Shown here one piece after another: positions 14,755-29,900 of a stretch of 64,000 nucleotides of DNA. Numbering within the stretch: the first letter of the stretch is position 1; every line of letters begins with the position of its first letter. Made by a program: the position numbers and the translations under genes. This DNA comes from an uncultured Clostridia bacterium. Its GTDB lineage: Bacteria > Bacillota > Clostridia > Christensenellales > UBA1242. The DNA lies in NCBI GenBank assembly GCA_934757845.1, contig CAKVLQ010000001.1, positions 1-64,000 on the forward strand. The letters run 5' to 3'. The notes below the pieces were generated by a model, which worked only from the letters and a program-made list of their open reading frames with translations, ran no database searches and had not been told where the DNA came from.

Positions 14755-14783
14755 ATTTTAAACAAATCTGCAAGTTTTGTAAA
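14755..14783 (-). promoter_or_regulatory. Promoter of ttcA, predicted leaderless
   Basis: On the minus strand TTTACA (14778-14783), 17-base spacer, TAAAAT (14755-14760), then 7 bases to the ATG. Confidence 0.7.
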
Positions 14784-14826
14784 GGAATTTTGGCACTATT
14801 TTTTATTATTTTGGCGTCTTTTTTGT

Positions 14827-14856
14827 TTGACAAAAAAAGACCTTATTGTTTATAAT
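14827..14856 (+). promoter_or_regulatory. Promoter of the 6368-residue lipoprotein gene
   Basis: TTGACA (14827-14832), 18-base spacer, TATAAT (14851-14856), leader of about 75 bases before the ATG. The -35 elements of this promoter and the divergent ttcA promoter are 43 bases apart. Confidence 0.75.
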
Positions 14857-14937
14857 TATATAAATTATAATATAAATAGAAAATTTGTGTTATAAATATC
14901 AAGTTATTTAGCAAAATAAAATTAGGAGAATTGTTTT

Positions 14938-17900
14938 ATGAAACTAAAAAAGATTTTAACAATTTTGATATTTTCGGTTTTATCTTTAACAGGTGTGTTT
15001 TTTGGCTGTAAAGATAAATATAAAGATTTTAAAATTTCGGTTAATGGAGAAAGTGAAATAACACTTTATTCGGGTGGAAGTCAATCTGACGATTATCCAA
15101 AATCTCAAACCGTTAGCATAAACATTGAAAATGCGCCAAACAATAATTGTCGCATTCTTTCATATTCAGTTTCACAAAACAATATTGTTACTGTTGAAGA
15201 ACTAAAATCAAGCAGTGAAAATGTTAAACAATATTTAATCACCGCTCTTGATAATATTTCGGTTAACAGACCAACAACAGTTATAACTTTTAGGTCGCTT
15301 GAAGGAAACAGAGAATGCTCTTTAAAAGTTAATGTTGAAATTCCTATTCAAAGTTTAACAGTTTCAAAAAACTATACTCCTTATGCGGTTAATGATAACA
15401 AACCTTATTACATAGATATTTCAAAGGCGTTTAATTTTATGCCTGCAAACACAACTCAACGAAATATTGAATTTGAACTTGTTGACGAAACACTTAAAGA
15501 TTATGTTTCTGTTTCAAAAGAAGGTGCAATAACAATCAGCGAAAATTATTTTGACCAAGAAAAAGTTGAAAGCACTTTTCAAATTAAAGCCAAAAGTGCT
15601 GATAATGAAGCACTTCAATCAGTTACTCTTGATGTTAATGTTTTGAGAGATATAACTTTTGATGATATTACATTATCTTATGTGGTTGACGGGGTTAAAA
15701 ATGCGTTTAGCGGAAAGGTTGAGAATGATAATAGCGAAATTAAATCTATTGACGAATTAATTTCTAACGGAATTAACCTTGCAAGCAACTGGGATAACAG
15801 AAGAAATAGTGAGTTTCTTGTTGAAATTAAACAAACTTTTGGTTTAACTTTACAGCAAATTAATGTTGGGTTTGAAAGATTTAGTTTGACCAATGCTTTG
15901 ATTGAACAAATGAATAATGGCGATAATCGAACGGCTAAATTCAATATTTATTCAACAAACCCTGGCAAAGATGAAATGGTTTTGGAAATTTCATATAAGC
16001 AAGTTGCTGACTATTCAAAACAAATTAAAATACCACTTAATGTTTTGGAATATCCAATTTCACTTGTTGTTAACAACAATGTGTCAAAAATAAGTTATGA
16101 TATTTTTGACTTTTACAAAACAAATTCTAAAGGCGAAGAATTTAATGTTGTTGTTGAAAAATCAGGTGCTTATGACAGAACCTTTAAAGTTGGTTTAACT
16201 CCAGAAGATTTTGATTTGATTGAAGTTTATTATTTAGACGAAATGTTAAGTTTTGAAGATTTAACTTCACGAACTTTTAATAGTGGAACAAGATTATTTA
16301 TTAAAGCAAAAGATGTGACTGATGAAACCAAACCTATTAATATCAAATTCTATTCAAACATTCTTCAAAAAGATAATGAAGGAAACCTTGTTGTTATAAG
16401 TGAAAATTTGGTTAAAGAAATTTCGCTTAATTTAATTCCTGGCATTAAAAGTTTAAATTTTGATGCAAATTTTGATAATGACAAATATTATCTTGATAAA
16501 GATAGTAAGGTTGGGCTTGAAATTCCTTTTGTTGTTAATAATGGAGTAACATCACTTTCAAACTATGTTAGTCTTGAAATTGTTAAAGGTGCTAATCTTG
16601 TTGACATTGAAAAAGACGGCAATAGTTTTGTTTTGAAAGGCAAAGGCATTTGCGGAGATGTTGAGTTTTATTTGAAAAGCAATAACGGGCTTGAAACTTC
16701 AACAAAAAAATTGTTTGTTTATTCGGGCTATAAAAAAGATGGTGAAAAATTTGAATTGATATTAAATTCAAACAACATTAAAACTGTTCAACAACAAAAT
16801 AATAATGGAACTGTTGAATTAAAATATTATATTGGCACAACATTTGGAAAAAACAATGCAAATTTCAAAATTTCAAATCCACAAAAAGCAAGCATATACA
16901 ATGTTGTTGCTCAATCAAATAATGAAGCAATTAATGTTGCTGTTTTAAACAAAGATGAACTTACATTCAGTTTGGTTGCAACCCAAAATGTTGACGAACC
17001 TGTAACAATAAGTGTTATAATTCAAGTTTATAAAGATTTTGAAGAAATTAATAATTCAAACGAAATCTATGACGACATTGAAATCAATCCACTGTTTGAA
17101 ATTAATACTTACAAACCATTAACAAGTGTAACTTTCAAAAATGGTGAATTGTCAGATAGTGTTTCTTTGATTGACGGCGAAGCCCTTGATATTGACAGTT
17201 TGGATAAAAAAATGAATATGCTTGATATTGAAAGCATGATTAATCTTGTGGGTGACACAAAAAACATTAAAGTTAAATATAATATGCCAAACTATTTGAT
17301 TGAAGACGAATATGAAGCCATTTATGATAATGAAGGAAACAAAATTGGCATTAGCAACAAAGTTGTGGAAGAACATGATTATCACAGACAAAAAGCAAAT
17401 GGCGTGTTTGACAAATTATATTTCCACACTGCAAAAAATCATAAGTTTGTGAACAATCAACTTGTGTTTGGAATAACCATTGAAATTTCCGATTTGGACG
17501 GAAGCAATGAAGCATATTTATTAACTCTTAAAGTTGTTTTAAACTTGCAAGTTGAGCCAGAAGAAGTTGTTATTAAAAATGAAAATGGATATATTTATAT
17601 AAACAATACAGACCTTGATTTTGCAAAAATTGATGCTGAAGTTGTTGGCAAAAACGGAAAAGAAGCAACAAACAAAGCGTTAAGTTATGAAATTAAAGAA
17701 GGTTCAAGTGTTTCGGTTGACGAAAATGGTGTTTTAACTGCTGTTTCTGCGGGCATTACAAAAATAAGAGTTTATGCCAAAGCAAGCAAATATTCAGAAA
17801 ATGGTGATTATTCAAAATATGCCGACATTTATGCGATTGTTGCTGACGGAAGCAAAAGTTATCCTTATTTGCTAACAAATGAAAATCAAATTTTAGATGA

Positions 17901-20900
17901 CAAATATTATTGTCTTGCAAATAATATTGTTTTGAACCAAACAATCACTTGCTCTATTGAAGGGCTTAATGGAAAAAATGTTTATGCAAAATATTCAACT
18001 GCTTTAAGTGAAAATTCAGTTTATAATTTGATATTTAATGGCACTGGAAGCGTTTTTGATAAAGCAAACGAAGCCGATATAGAAAACTTAAACATTGTTT
18101 ATAATCAAAATCAAATAACTATTAATTCTGATTTTGGATTAATTGCAAAAGAAAATAAAGGAACAATTAAAAATGTTAATTTGATTATTAATAACTTGCA
18201 AATTAATATTGAAGATACTAGCGATGAGAATTTTAATGTTGGTCTTATGTTTGCAACAAATTCGGGCACAATTCAAAATTGCAGTGTGGCAAGTGTGGCA
18301 AACGAAACAGCAAGTGTTGTTTTGAATAGTGTAGAAAGTGAAACAGCAAGTGTTGATTTGAAAGGAAAGAAAAAATCTTGCAACTTTGGTGGACTTGTAG
18401 CGGTTAACACGGGCGAAATTGTTGGAAACTTTAATTTCTTATCAAATAATATTTCGGGTGTTATTAACCTTAAAATTGTTGATAATATGATTGATAATAT
18501 TGTTGATGATGCGGCACAAAAACACATTCTTGGCGGACTTGTTGCACAAAACAGTGGAACAATTTTGGGAATAAAAGTTGACGCAAACATAACTTCAACT
18601 GCAACTATTGTTGGTGGACTTGTTGGCAAGTTTGTTAGTGAGAATAACGAGAATAAAGAATATAAAAACCTATATTTCTCTGGAAATATAATTGCTAGTA
18701 ATGCTGATTTTGTTGGCGGTATTGCGGGCGTTGTTGAAAGCAAAACATCATTTAATCTTGTGTTTGCTGAATTTGTTGACAGTGCGGACTATTTAGAAAC
18801 TTCTAAAGCAGTTGGCGGATTGATTGGGGGAATTGCAGAAAACGCAGAAACTGATATTGCATTCTCTTATTCAAAAGGCTTTGCAACAAATGCTGAATAT
18901 AATTTGAAAGGCAACATTGTTGGCGGGCTTGTTGGTGAAACCAAAGCAGTTTTGTCATTAATGGCTGTTTATAGTGATGTTAAACTTGCTCTATATAATG
19001 AAAATAGCGTGGGTGGGGCATTTGTTGGCAACATGAACAATGATATTGAAGTTGAAAATGCTTATTCTTATTCAACTGGCTCACAAAGTTTGATTGCAAA
19101 AAGAGAGAGTGGAAAACTTACTCTTAACAAAGTTTACTCAACAACTTGCAGTCAAAAAGAACAAAATGGCGATGAATTTAAATACTTCTATGATAAAACA
19201 AATTATATAAATGCTATTTCACAAAAATATGAAGAAAGTGGCAAAACTGACCAATTTGTGTTTAATGATGATAAGTATTTTAGATATTCAAGTTTGGAAA
19301 ATGGCGGACGACCATATTTGGTTTATAATGAGGCTGACGGTTACAAAAAACTTATGACTATTGTTAGCACAAACATTAATGCAAATTTGATTGTTAAAAA
19401 CAAAGTTGGCAGTAGTGGAAACTATATTTATGGGGCAACAAATGATATTATTGTTGTTGATGACGGAGTTTTAAACAAAGCGGTTATTTATTATAAAAAT
19501 AACCTTGAATTTAATATCAGCGACATTATCAACATTAATGTTACTCCTAGTGATGCTATAAAAGACTTTATAATTTCAAGTTCTAATAACGAAGTTATAT
19601 CTTTTGTTAAAAATGCTTTTGGACAAACACTTAAAATTAATGGCAAAGGAAATTGCGTTATTACAATTTCTGCAAGACATAACCAAAATATAAAAACCTA
19701 TGTTTATTTTAGCGTAATTGACCAAATTGAAAAATTCACTTTTGAAGAAAATATTACAATTTCAAACAAATCAACAAAACAAATTGATTATGAATTAACT
19801 CAAAAAACAACTCAAAATGGTGTTATGTTTAAAATGACAGAGAATAATGATAAAATTCTTGTTAACAACATGGCATTTACTGAAAATCAAATTTTCTGCT
19901 TTGATTCAAGAATTTTAATAACTGGTCTTGATGTTTTTGAAAAAACCACCAGTATGACTGTTGCACCTTTTGTTGTGGTAAGGTTTGGAAATGAAGTTTA
20001 TAATTTTGTTGACGAAACAAAACAAAAAGAAATTAAAATTAATGTTGTTAACAATGCAACAGTAATTTCAAGCACAGTAAATTATTTTGCTATTCCAGAA
20101 AATGAAACTGTAAGATTTGAAGTTTTTGTTGATAGCGGAAGTAGCAATCAAAGTCTTGAATTTGAAAGTTTAGACGGCGAAACCCTTTCGGAATATTTTG
20201 AATTTAAAGTTGAAAAACAAGAAATTGACAGCACAAAAAATCAAACTATTTTTGAAGTTACGGTTAAAGCAAACAATGTTAATCTTTCAAATGATAAATT
20301 ATTTAACATAAAAATTTCGCATAAAATTGGCGAAAATATTAACGAAAATATTTATGAAACATTAAGAATTTTGTTAAAGAGTTCAAAACTTAAAGGCGTT
20401 GAACTTAACCATTATTCTTCAACTGTTTATTATTACAACAATTATGATTTTATAATTAACAAAGAAACAACCCCAAGTTTTGTTATCACAAAAGGCAACC
20501 TTGGTGTGCTTTCGATAAATTTATATCCAAGTTTTGCAAATATTAGAGACATTGAAATTTCAAGTTCGATAATAAACGGAAACAGGGTTAATTTTTCACA
20601 ACTTGCTTTAACTGAAAACAATGCTTTAACAGTTGTTCCACACAAAGCAAATTTATATAACGGAATTAAACTTAAAATAAGCAAAGAAGAAATTGAAAAA
20701 AATGGTGGAAACATTTATGTTTCAACATTACTATCAAGCAATGTTTTAGATGACACAATTTTCACAATAACAGTTAGTTGCTATTATGGCTTTGGTCAAA
20801 AGTATGAACCAGTAACCCTTGACCTTAAAGCAAAAGCATTAACAACAATTATTCTTTCGAATCCAAACGGAAGCGATAACTACTATGTTCCAAAGGGCGC

Positions 20901-23900
20901 AACAACCAGTTTTAACATAAATGCAATTAATATGGACGAAGATTTTAAGGTTGATTTGAGTAACTTTGAATTTTATGTTGGCGAAAATCAATTAAAACTA
21001 ACTGATTTGAAAGACGCAAGCGGACTTACATATTATGTTGACCCAGTTGGAAAATCTTTGTTTGGCTTTAAAATTGAAAATAACAAACTTGTTGTGTTTA
21101 GCGACCTAATGAACGCAAGAAACACAGCCCTTACAATTAAACCTGTTTATGAAACAAAAATAAACGGAAAAACAACCAAAAATGAAGGCGTTGAAATTGT
21201 TGTTAAAGTTGTTGATTTCGTGGTGAACGATGTGTTTGCTGAAAATTCAGAAAGTGGCATTTTGACTAATTTCCTTGGAAATTCAACAATGCTTAAAGCC
21301 GATTTTGATGCTGACTATTGTTTGGATATTTTCTATCGTAATGAAAATGATGTGGCTATTGAAAAATATAGTTATACAAATGAAAATGGTGAAGAAATAA
21401 CTGTTTCGTTTGACACAACAAAACGACAACTTGAATTGTCAAATATAATGCTAAAAATAAAAGCACTTAAAGAGCAAATTTCAAAATCTAATTATTCTTG
21501 GAATATTATAACCAAAAATAGCACTGGAAATTTGATTTATAACAACATTAAAGACAGCACTAACTATTCAAATTTTGTTGTTAGTGTTGACGCTGATGGA
21601 TATTATAATGTTTATGGAAAAGTAATTTCTGAAAACAGAATGATGCTTAAAGTTAATTTGAGTTATGAAAATGGACTAGTAACTTTGAAACAAAATGCTG
21701 ATAACGAACTTACAAGCGAATTTGTTTTGAATATAAAATCTAATTCAAGTTTGGATAATCCAATTCCTATTTCAACAAGCGAAGAATTTTTAACAAAAAT
21801 GGAAGACGGCGGAAATTATATTTTGTTAAACGACATAACTTTGCCTGCTTCATTTGGCGGAATTGATGCAAAAATTTTAAGTTTTGACGGAAACAACAAA
21901 ACAATTAATATCGCTGGGTTTAGTTTAAGTAGTGCTAATCAAACAAGCCTTGGATTGTTTAACACTATAGACGAAAATGCTATTGTTAAAAATGTTACAA
22001 TAAACATTTTGCCAACTTTGTTTTATGCAGATGAATATCATTATGGTTTGAATGTAAACGCACAAGCGTGTGAAAACCTAAATTTTGGTGTTCTTTGCGG
22101 AACAAACGAAGGTGTTATAACAAATTGTAAAATTATAAATAACAACTATAAACTTGTTAATAATGAAAATGTTTATAAAGAAATTTATATAAATGTTAAC
22201 GCTGTTGAAGATAGCAACATAAATGTTGGTGCTTTGGTTGGTGAAAACAATGGTTATATCACTCATTCAAGTGTTGGTGATAATAATTCAAATAGCCGTA
22301 TTGCAATAATGTCAAAAGCCGTTATTGGTGGGCTTTGTGCAGTTAACAACAACAAAATTGCTTCAAGTTTTGTTGTTAATATTGCAATTTATAACAACTC
22401 AAAAACCAAAATCACAGCAGGTTTTGTTGCCACAAACAGTAACAATTCTCAAATTACAACAAGTTATGTTCAAGGTTATGCAGACAAACCAAATGAAGTT
22501 AAAACAAGTTTAACTGATGGCGGAATTTTTGCAAATGGTTATGTTGGCGGATTTGTTGCAACAAATGACGGAAAAATTAAAGATTGTTATGCAAATTTGC
22601 AAATAACAACAAACAAGCGTTCAAGTGGGTTTGTTTATGACAATTCAAACGGAAATGTTGAAACTTCAATTTCGGCTTCAACCGCTTCAAACTCAACTCA
22701 AAGTTTTAGATATTTTATTGGAAACAATGAAGAAAACATTGTTTTAAACAATCAAGGAGTTAAATATTGCTATTATATTGCTGGCGAAGATAAAAACGGC
22801 GGAGAAGGCGAATATGATGAACCTGCAAACGCAATTTCATCATTTGATGATGCAAGTTTTTATGAAGGCTTTATTTGCGATGGGTCGTCAAGTTCGGTTT
22901 GGGAATTTAACAAAAATTCTATGCCAAAACCAGTTGACGCAAACCAAAAAATTGTTAGCGAACGAAAACTTTTGAATGCTGCGAACTCAAAAACAACTGA
23001 AAAATATGAATATATATATATTAATAATGATATAGGTAGTATAAATAATCCTATTATCGTTAGCACAACTGAACAATTTTTTGAAGCACTAACAAGTGAA
23101 AATAATTTGTATAGTTATTATTATGCTGGAAAAGTTCAAAAAACACAAATTAACTATAAACACATAAGCGTGGTTAAAGACCTTGATTTGTCAAAAATTA
23201 TTGACAAAAATAATAACGAAATTAATACAACAAATGAAGTTCAAAAATTGCAAGACATTATTTTTGCGGGAAATTTGAACGGAAATGGAATGTTGTTTGA
23301 AAACATAACAATAACCGCCAAAAACGACAAAGTTAAATATTCGTCTTTTGGGCTATTCAAACAAATTGGTGTTGAAGCAACTTATAATTCTAGGGGCGAA
23401 ATTAAAAATAGTTATCTTGATAGTGATAATTGCTCGGTTATTAAAAATGTTAATTTTGAAATTGACGGAATTTCGGCAACTATAACAAGAAATGTTGGAA
23501 CATTGTCGGGCGAAGTTATAAATTCAAAACTTTATAATATTAACATTTACAGCAACAATAATGTTAGCGTTGAAGGCAACAACATTGTTGGTGGCGTTGC
23601 AGGAAGAATTAGCGGAAACAGTTTTGTTAAAGGTGTTTCAAGCAATTTGGGTGTTAAAGCAACATTTGAAAACAAAACAACTAATTATGAATATAATGCA
23701 CCACAAAGTGCAAAAGTTTATGCTAACGCAAGTGGCATTATTCAAGACGATTTGAACCAAAATGTTAACATTGTTGGTGGATTGTTTGGCGTTGTTGATA
23801 TTTACACAACCAAAATTGAAAATTTTGTTCAAAAAGCAGGAACAAATTCTTATTATGTTGATGCAAAAATTGTGAGAAGTAACGATTTTGTTGAAACAAA

Positions 23901-26900
23901 TGCTAATATTCAATTTACAACTGCAAGTGGTGACATAAGAATTATTGGCGATGTTGTTGGTGGAATGTTTGGTTATGTTGAAAGTGGAAGCAAAATTTAT
24001 GATGCAAGATTTGTTCTTAACGAATCAAACTCTCAAAACCTAATTGCAAATTATGCAGTTGGTGGTATTTGCGGAATTAATAAGGGCTTTATAACCTATT
24101 CAACTGTTGAAACTGGGCTTACTAGACAACGAGAAATTGACAAACTTGATTCTTACACAACAAGTTATTTGTTCTCAAACTCTGAAAACAAAGCAAAATT
24201 TGTTGGTGGTCTGGTTGGAATTTTGAAAGATGGTTATTTAAGTTATTCATATAACAAAGCAAACATTATTGCAACGAAAAGCCAATTTGTTGGCGCAGCA
24301 GTTGGCGCGTTTGAAAATGCAAAAATGAATTATGTTTATGCAAATGCTTATCTTGAAGCACAAAAAGAAGTTAGCGAAAATGGTCTTGTTACAACTCAAA
24401 AAGGTTATGCAGGTTTTGTTGGAACAATAACTTCATTTGAAAATCAAAGTTTTATTTCTCATGCGGTTTCTATTTTAAGAAATAAAGAAACAACTGCTGA
24501 TGGCTTTGACATTGCAAGCATGGTTGGATATAATAACGCCGATGATGCTAGTATTGTGGGCGAATATTCAAATAATGTTAATAGCATCACGGGTGGCAAA
24601 GAAATCAGCGAAGCAAAAATAAATGGCTATGAATATCAAGATTATATAAATCAAAGTTCTAGCACATTCAGTGGATATTCTTCTTCATCTGATGAAAATG
24701 CTCATTGGGTTAGAACAAAAGATCTGGATACTTATTATAGATTAAGTTATAACAAAAAAGGTGCTATAAAAGAAATTGGCAGTGAAGATGACTTAAGAAA
24801 TTTAACAAAAAATGGAACTTATACATTAACAAGTGATATTTACTTAACTCGTGTTTGGGACCCTATTTCGGAATTTAATGGTGAACTATCAAGTGCAAAA
24901 CGAAAAGACAGGAAAGACGGACAAAGTGAATATTATATTATTTATAACTTAACAATAAACAACAAATCAAAAAATGTTGCAAACGATGTTGGCTTCTTTG
25001 CTTCACTTGGCGAAAAAGCACAAATAAACGACATAACCTTTGTTGTTGGTTCAAATTATAAAGACCCTGGTGATGGAAGCGACCCAACAGAAACTGACAC
25101 AAATTGGGACAATGGAACAACAAGAGGAATTAAAATATTCAATAGCAACTCAACAGCGCATAATCTTGGTGTTTTAAGCGGAAAAGCAAATGGCTCAACT
25201 ATAACAAACTTTACTTTAAAAATTGCTGATAGTGCCGAAGATGTTATCTATACAAATTTAGATGTTGTTGGCGGAGTTATTGGAGATGCAACAGATGTTA
25301 AGATAATCTCTAGTGCTGGGGCAGAGAATGGAAATGGTGTTTGTCTTGACAACATCAAAATGAAACGAGATTCAAACAAAAAAGTTTCGCAAAATGACGG
25401 CAAAGACATTTATTTTGGTGGCGTTATTGGCAAGGCTAATGGTTGTGAAATTAAAAATGTAAACTTTAATAATCAAGTTAAAATTTCAAATTTGCAAAAC
25501 ATTCCAAACAACAACACTTATATTGGTGCAGTTTGCGGATATTCAGAATTATGTGATATTTCAAATGTTTTGGTTGCAAATGAAGATAAAACGCAAATAA
25601 CTCTTTCTCACACTACCGATTATAAAAGTTTTGGAGAATTAGAAAGTAAAATTTATTGTGCAGTTATTTCAGGCTATGCTAAAGGAACAAGTGCTAAAAA
25701 TATTAATATTGAACACACAAATGTTTTGATTGAAAATAACTATACTAATCTATCAGAAATTTATGCGGGAACTATTTTTGGGGCAAACAACAAATTAAAT
25801 AATTTCCCGAACGATATTCAAGATGTTGTTATAAAATCAACAACCAATTTGACGATTAATGATAGTTCAACTGATTTTAGAAACAATAATGGCTCTAAAA
25901 TTAATTATATTGGCGGGCTTTGTGGTTATAGCGAAGAAGGAAATATTAAAAATGTTAATTCGGCTTTAAACTTAAATTTCACTTCGGCAGAAAAAACAGG
26001 TTCAACATTCTTTGGTGGAATTGTTGGAAAAAATGGCGAAATTGATGGTGGCACAACAGTTGCAGGTTCAAACATTTCAAATGTAATTTGCAAACGAACA
26101 TTAACTTTAAGACACAAATCGCAAAAAGTTTATGCTGGCGGACTTTGTGGCTATAATTTAACAACAAAAGTAAAATCAAACAATGTTGAAAATTCATTGT
26201 TTATTGGTTCATTAAAATATTTCTGCAACAACCTTAACTTTGTTGGCGGAATAGTTGGAAATAATGGCGATTTAAAAAATGGAAATCAAGAAGATAAAGA
26301 GAATTATCAAGATTGCTATTTCATTGAAGATTTGTCATTAACTCCATCACGAAGTGTGGAATATGGAACAGCAATAAGTTATGCTAAATTTGTTAAAATG
26401 ATAGAGAATAAAAGCATTTTAACAGATGATTTCTCGGCTTATAAAAATGACGAAGATATTGTGGAAAGTGCTGGTGAAACAATTAAATTTGTCGAAGGAA
26501 GCATTTATAATCCAATAGAGATTAATTCTAAAGCGGACTTTATTGCAAGCGATGAAGAAAATAGTTTAAAAAATGGAAAATATTATTTGCTAAATGATAA
26601 CCTTGATTTAACAAATGAAAATACCATTTCGGAAATTAATGGAAACATTATTGGCAATGGTCATGAAATTAAAGTTTCAAAAGGCTTTGCTGATAAAGTA
26701 AATAGCGATGCAATTTTGGCGGATTTAATATTTAACCTTGCTGGAACTGGTGAAACATATAACAATAAAGAATTTGTTGAAACTAGTTTTATTGTTGCAA
26801 AAAACAATTCGGGCGTTATTTATAACTGTGTTGTTAAAGGCAATATTACGGAATCAAGCACAAAAATTGCCCCAGTTGCAATAGAAAATCACGGCTTTAT

Positions 26901-29900
26901 TAATGTTGTAACAAGCCTTGCACTTATTATTGCAAAAGGTGCTAACGCAAGCGATGCTGGAGTTTCTGGCTTTGTTTGTGAAAATAGCGGGGTTATATAT
27001 AATTCTCTTGCTGTTGGGACAATAGAAGTTATAAATATGGGCTCTAACTATTCGGTTTATGCAAAAATCAAAGAATCAAACAAGATTAGTGGTTTTGTTC
27101 TTTCAAACAAAGATATAATCACAAATTGTGCTTCAGGTGTTACACTTCCACTTATGATTAAAGATGCGGATGAAACTGATGCTTTAAATACAACATTTAA
27201 AAATTCAAGCTCTGGAACAATAAGCAACTGTGTTGTTGACTTTTACGCAAATGGGAATTATAAAGAACCATCGCCAAGCGAAGGAATTGTTTATACAGAC
27301 AATTTAAATGTTGAAATTGTTGCTAAATTCTCAACAAATTTGTGGCAAAAAGAAGTAGCAGGCGTAATTTATGGATATAGATATCCAGTTCTTTCAATTT
27401 TCAAAGAAACAAGTGAAAACGGCGAAGAAAACGAATTTTTGAAAAAAATTGAAGAAGTTTTGAACACAACTGAAACAAAAAATAACAAAGTTTATCACAA
27501 AGTTAACAATTTCAGTTCATTAAGAAATGTTATTGATTTGTTGCAAAATGATGAAAATATTGAAAATGTTAACATTAAACTTGAAAATTCCTTTATTGGT
27601 TCAGTTCAAAAAGAAGAAGTTGACAAACAAATATACGACACTATTTACAATTCAACAATTTGCATAACAAAACCATTCACTCTTGATGGAAATAATTGTG
27701 TTATTTATAATTATAGCCTTCAAAATGAAAGTAAAGATGACGATGCTTATCTTGGCTTGTTCTGGTCAAATGTTGATGCAAAAGTTGCCACTTCTGGTAG
27801 TAATATTACTATTAACAGAAATATAATAATAGAAAATTTGGCACTAAAAAATGCTAATATAAAAATTAACCCTATCAAACAAACGGGCACTGATGGTGCT
27901 AATGATGAAGCCATTAAAAACATTTATGTTGGTGGCTTTGTTGCAAAAGCATCGTGCGGAGTTAGAATTTCGGGTTGTTATATTGACGGAAAAATTGAAT
28001 GTAGCGAAAAAACTGCTTCCAAATATGACCCTGACAGCACAATCGTTATTGGCGGAATCGCTGGCGATTTGAGCGAAGGCGGAAGAATTGAAAATTGTGT
28101 TAGCAAGCTTAATATTGAGGCAGATTATTTAACTGCTTCAATGGAATGTAATGAAGGCATAGTTAACAAGTCTGGATATATTGCTTATGTTGGCGGAATT
28201 GCTGGAAATACTTCTTATGTTGAAATAAATAATAACTATGTTTTTGGCAATGTTTCAATTTCAAGTGTTAAAGAATTAAAAATGGGCGGAATTGCTGGAA
28301 AATGGGCAAATAAGTCGGGTTCTAACAATGTTATGCTTGGTCAAGTTTATTATAAAGGTGCTTATCTTGGTTATTTTGCAGATTCTGCATCAGACGATAA
28401 ATTCTTCTATAACGTTAATGCAATAGTTGGTGAATGTGATGGCACAGGTTCTGGCAACCTTTATAATGAAGGAATAACATTAACCAAAGATAACAAAATT
28501 GCTTCAATTAGCAATGTTCAAACAATTATTGATAAAGCAAACAATATAACAAATAACAGTTTTGTTTCAAACACTAATATTTTTGAAAAACCTGTATATG
28601 AAATATTGGACGATACAAATCAACTTAAAGTTCTTAATGATAATACAACTTATATTATACCTTATAGTGGCACAAGTAATATTTTGTTTAATGAAAATCA
28701 AAAACGAGATTTAACAAATACAACAATCATATTTGCAAATCCAGCAAAAGTGAGCGTTACTAAAAACATATTTGACACATTAACAAATTGTGCAATTTCA
28801 AACCTAACAATTTGTGCAGATAATGGGCTTACAACAAGTGCACTTGCAAACAAAATTGAAACCACAAAACTTTATAACATTACTGTTGAAAATATCTATT
28901 TTTCAAGAACAACTGGAACTTCAACACAAGGTGAAAATTCAGCAAAAGATAATCATCTAACTATTGGTGGTGTTGTTGATTACGCAGTTTCTTCAATGTT
29001 GTTTAATGTTAAAGTTAACAAAGGAAGAATTGAAGCAAACTTTAAAGGAGAAACTTCAGATGCCAAAACTTTAAGCGTTGGTGGAATTGTTGGCTATGGC
29101 AAGCAAACTTTGTTAAGCAGTTGTGAAAACAGTGCAACAATAACCACAAGTTTTGATGGAATTACAAGAAATGACGACTTTATAATTTCAACCGCAGGCT
29201 TAATGGGGCAATCAACTGCAGGATATATCTTTGGCTCAACAAATAGTGGCCTTGTTTATGCAAAAAATTTGAAAGACCAAAAAATTGTTATCCAAACGGC
29301 GGGAATTACAAATACTTATAGTTCAGGCAATGTAATTTCTTTCTGCAAAAACTCTGAAAAAATTAAAGGTGTAAACACTTATAAAAATCAAAGTGTTAAA
29401 AACTATGTTGCGGGAATATCAGCCTATGATGGCTCTATTGATGGCTCTGTTGGTGATACGATAAGTTATTGCTATAATAGTAATAACATAACAGCAATTT
29501 CTAGCACAACGGGTTCAACCAATGATGTTGCAACAGGTATTGGCGGAGCATCAGTTTATTATTCATACTTTATGGGTGGTGTTGTAAGTTCTTCAAAAAT
29601 CTATACGCTTACTTGTAGTAACGCATTCTACTCATATAGTTTGGGAAGTGGCTACACAGCAGGGCAAAAAGGTGGTTCTAACCTTAGTCTTGCAGGTGGG
29701 GATTATAGCACAAGCGTTGGAACAGACACAATTCTTGCAGGAATTTCAGATGCAGAGAAAGACCAAAGAAAAGAACATTGGTTTGTTACAATTTCAAAAA
29801 ATAACACCGATTTGGTTGTTTTGCCTGTGGCAGACACTACAAGAACTGATGACAAAGGAAATAAAATCCCAGACTGGGCAGACACCACTCTTCAATCAAA

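Noticed and set aside
22078..23913. Several minus-strand and frame-shifted open frames inside the first giant gene
   Set aside because: They are low in complexity (Ile/Asn/Phe or Leu/Gln repeats), lack ribosome binding sites and coincide with repeated coils of the sense protein.
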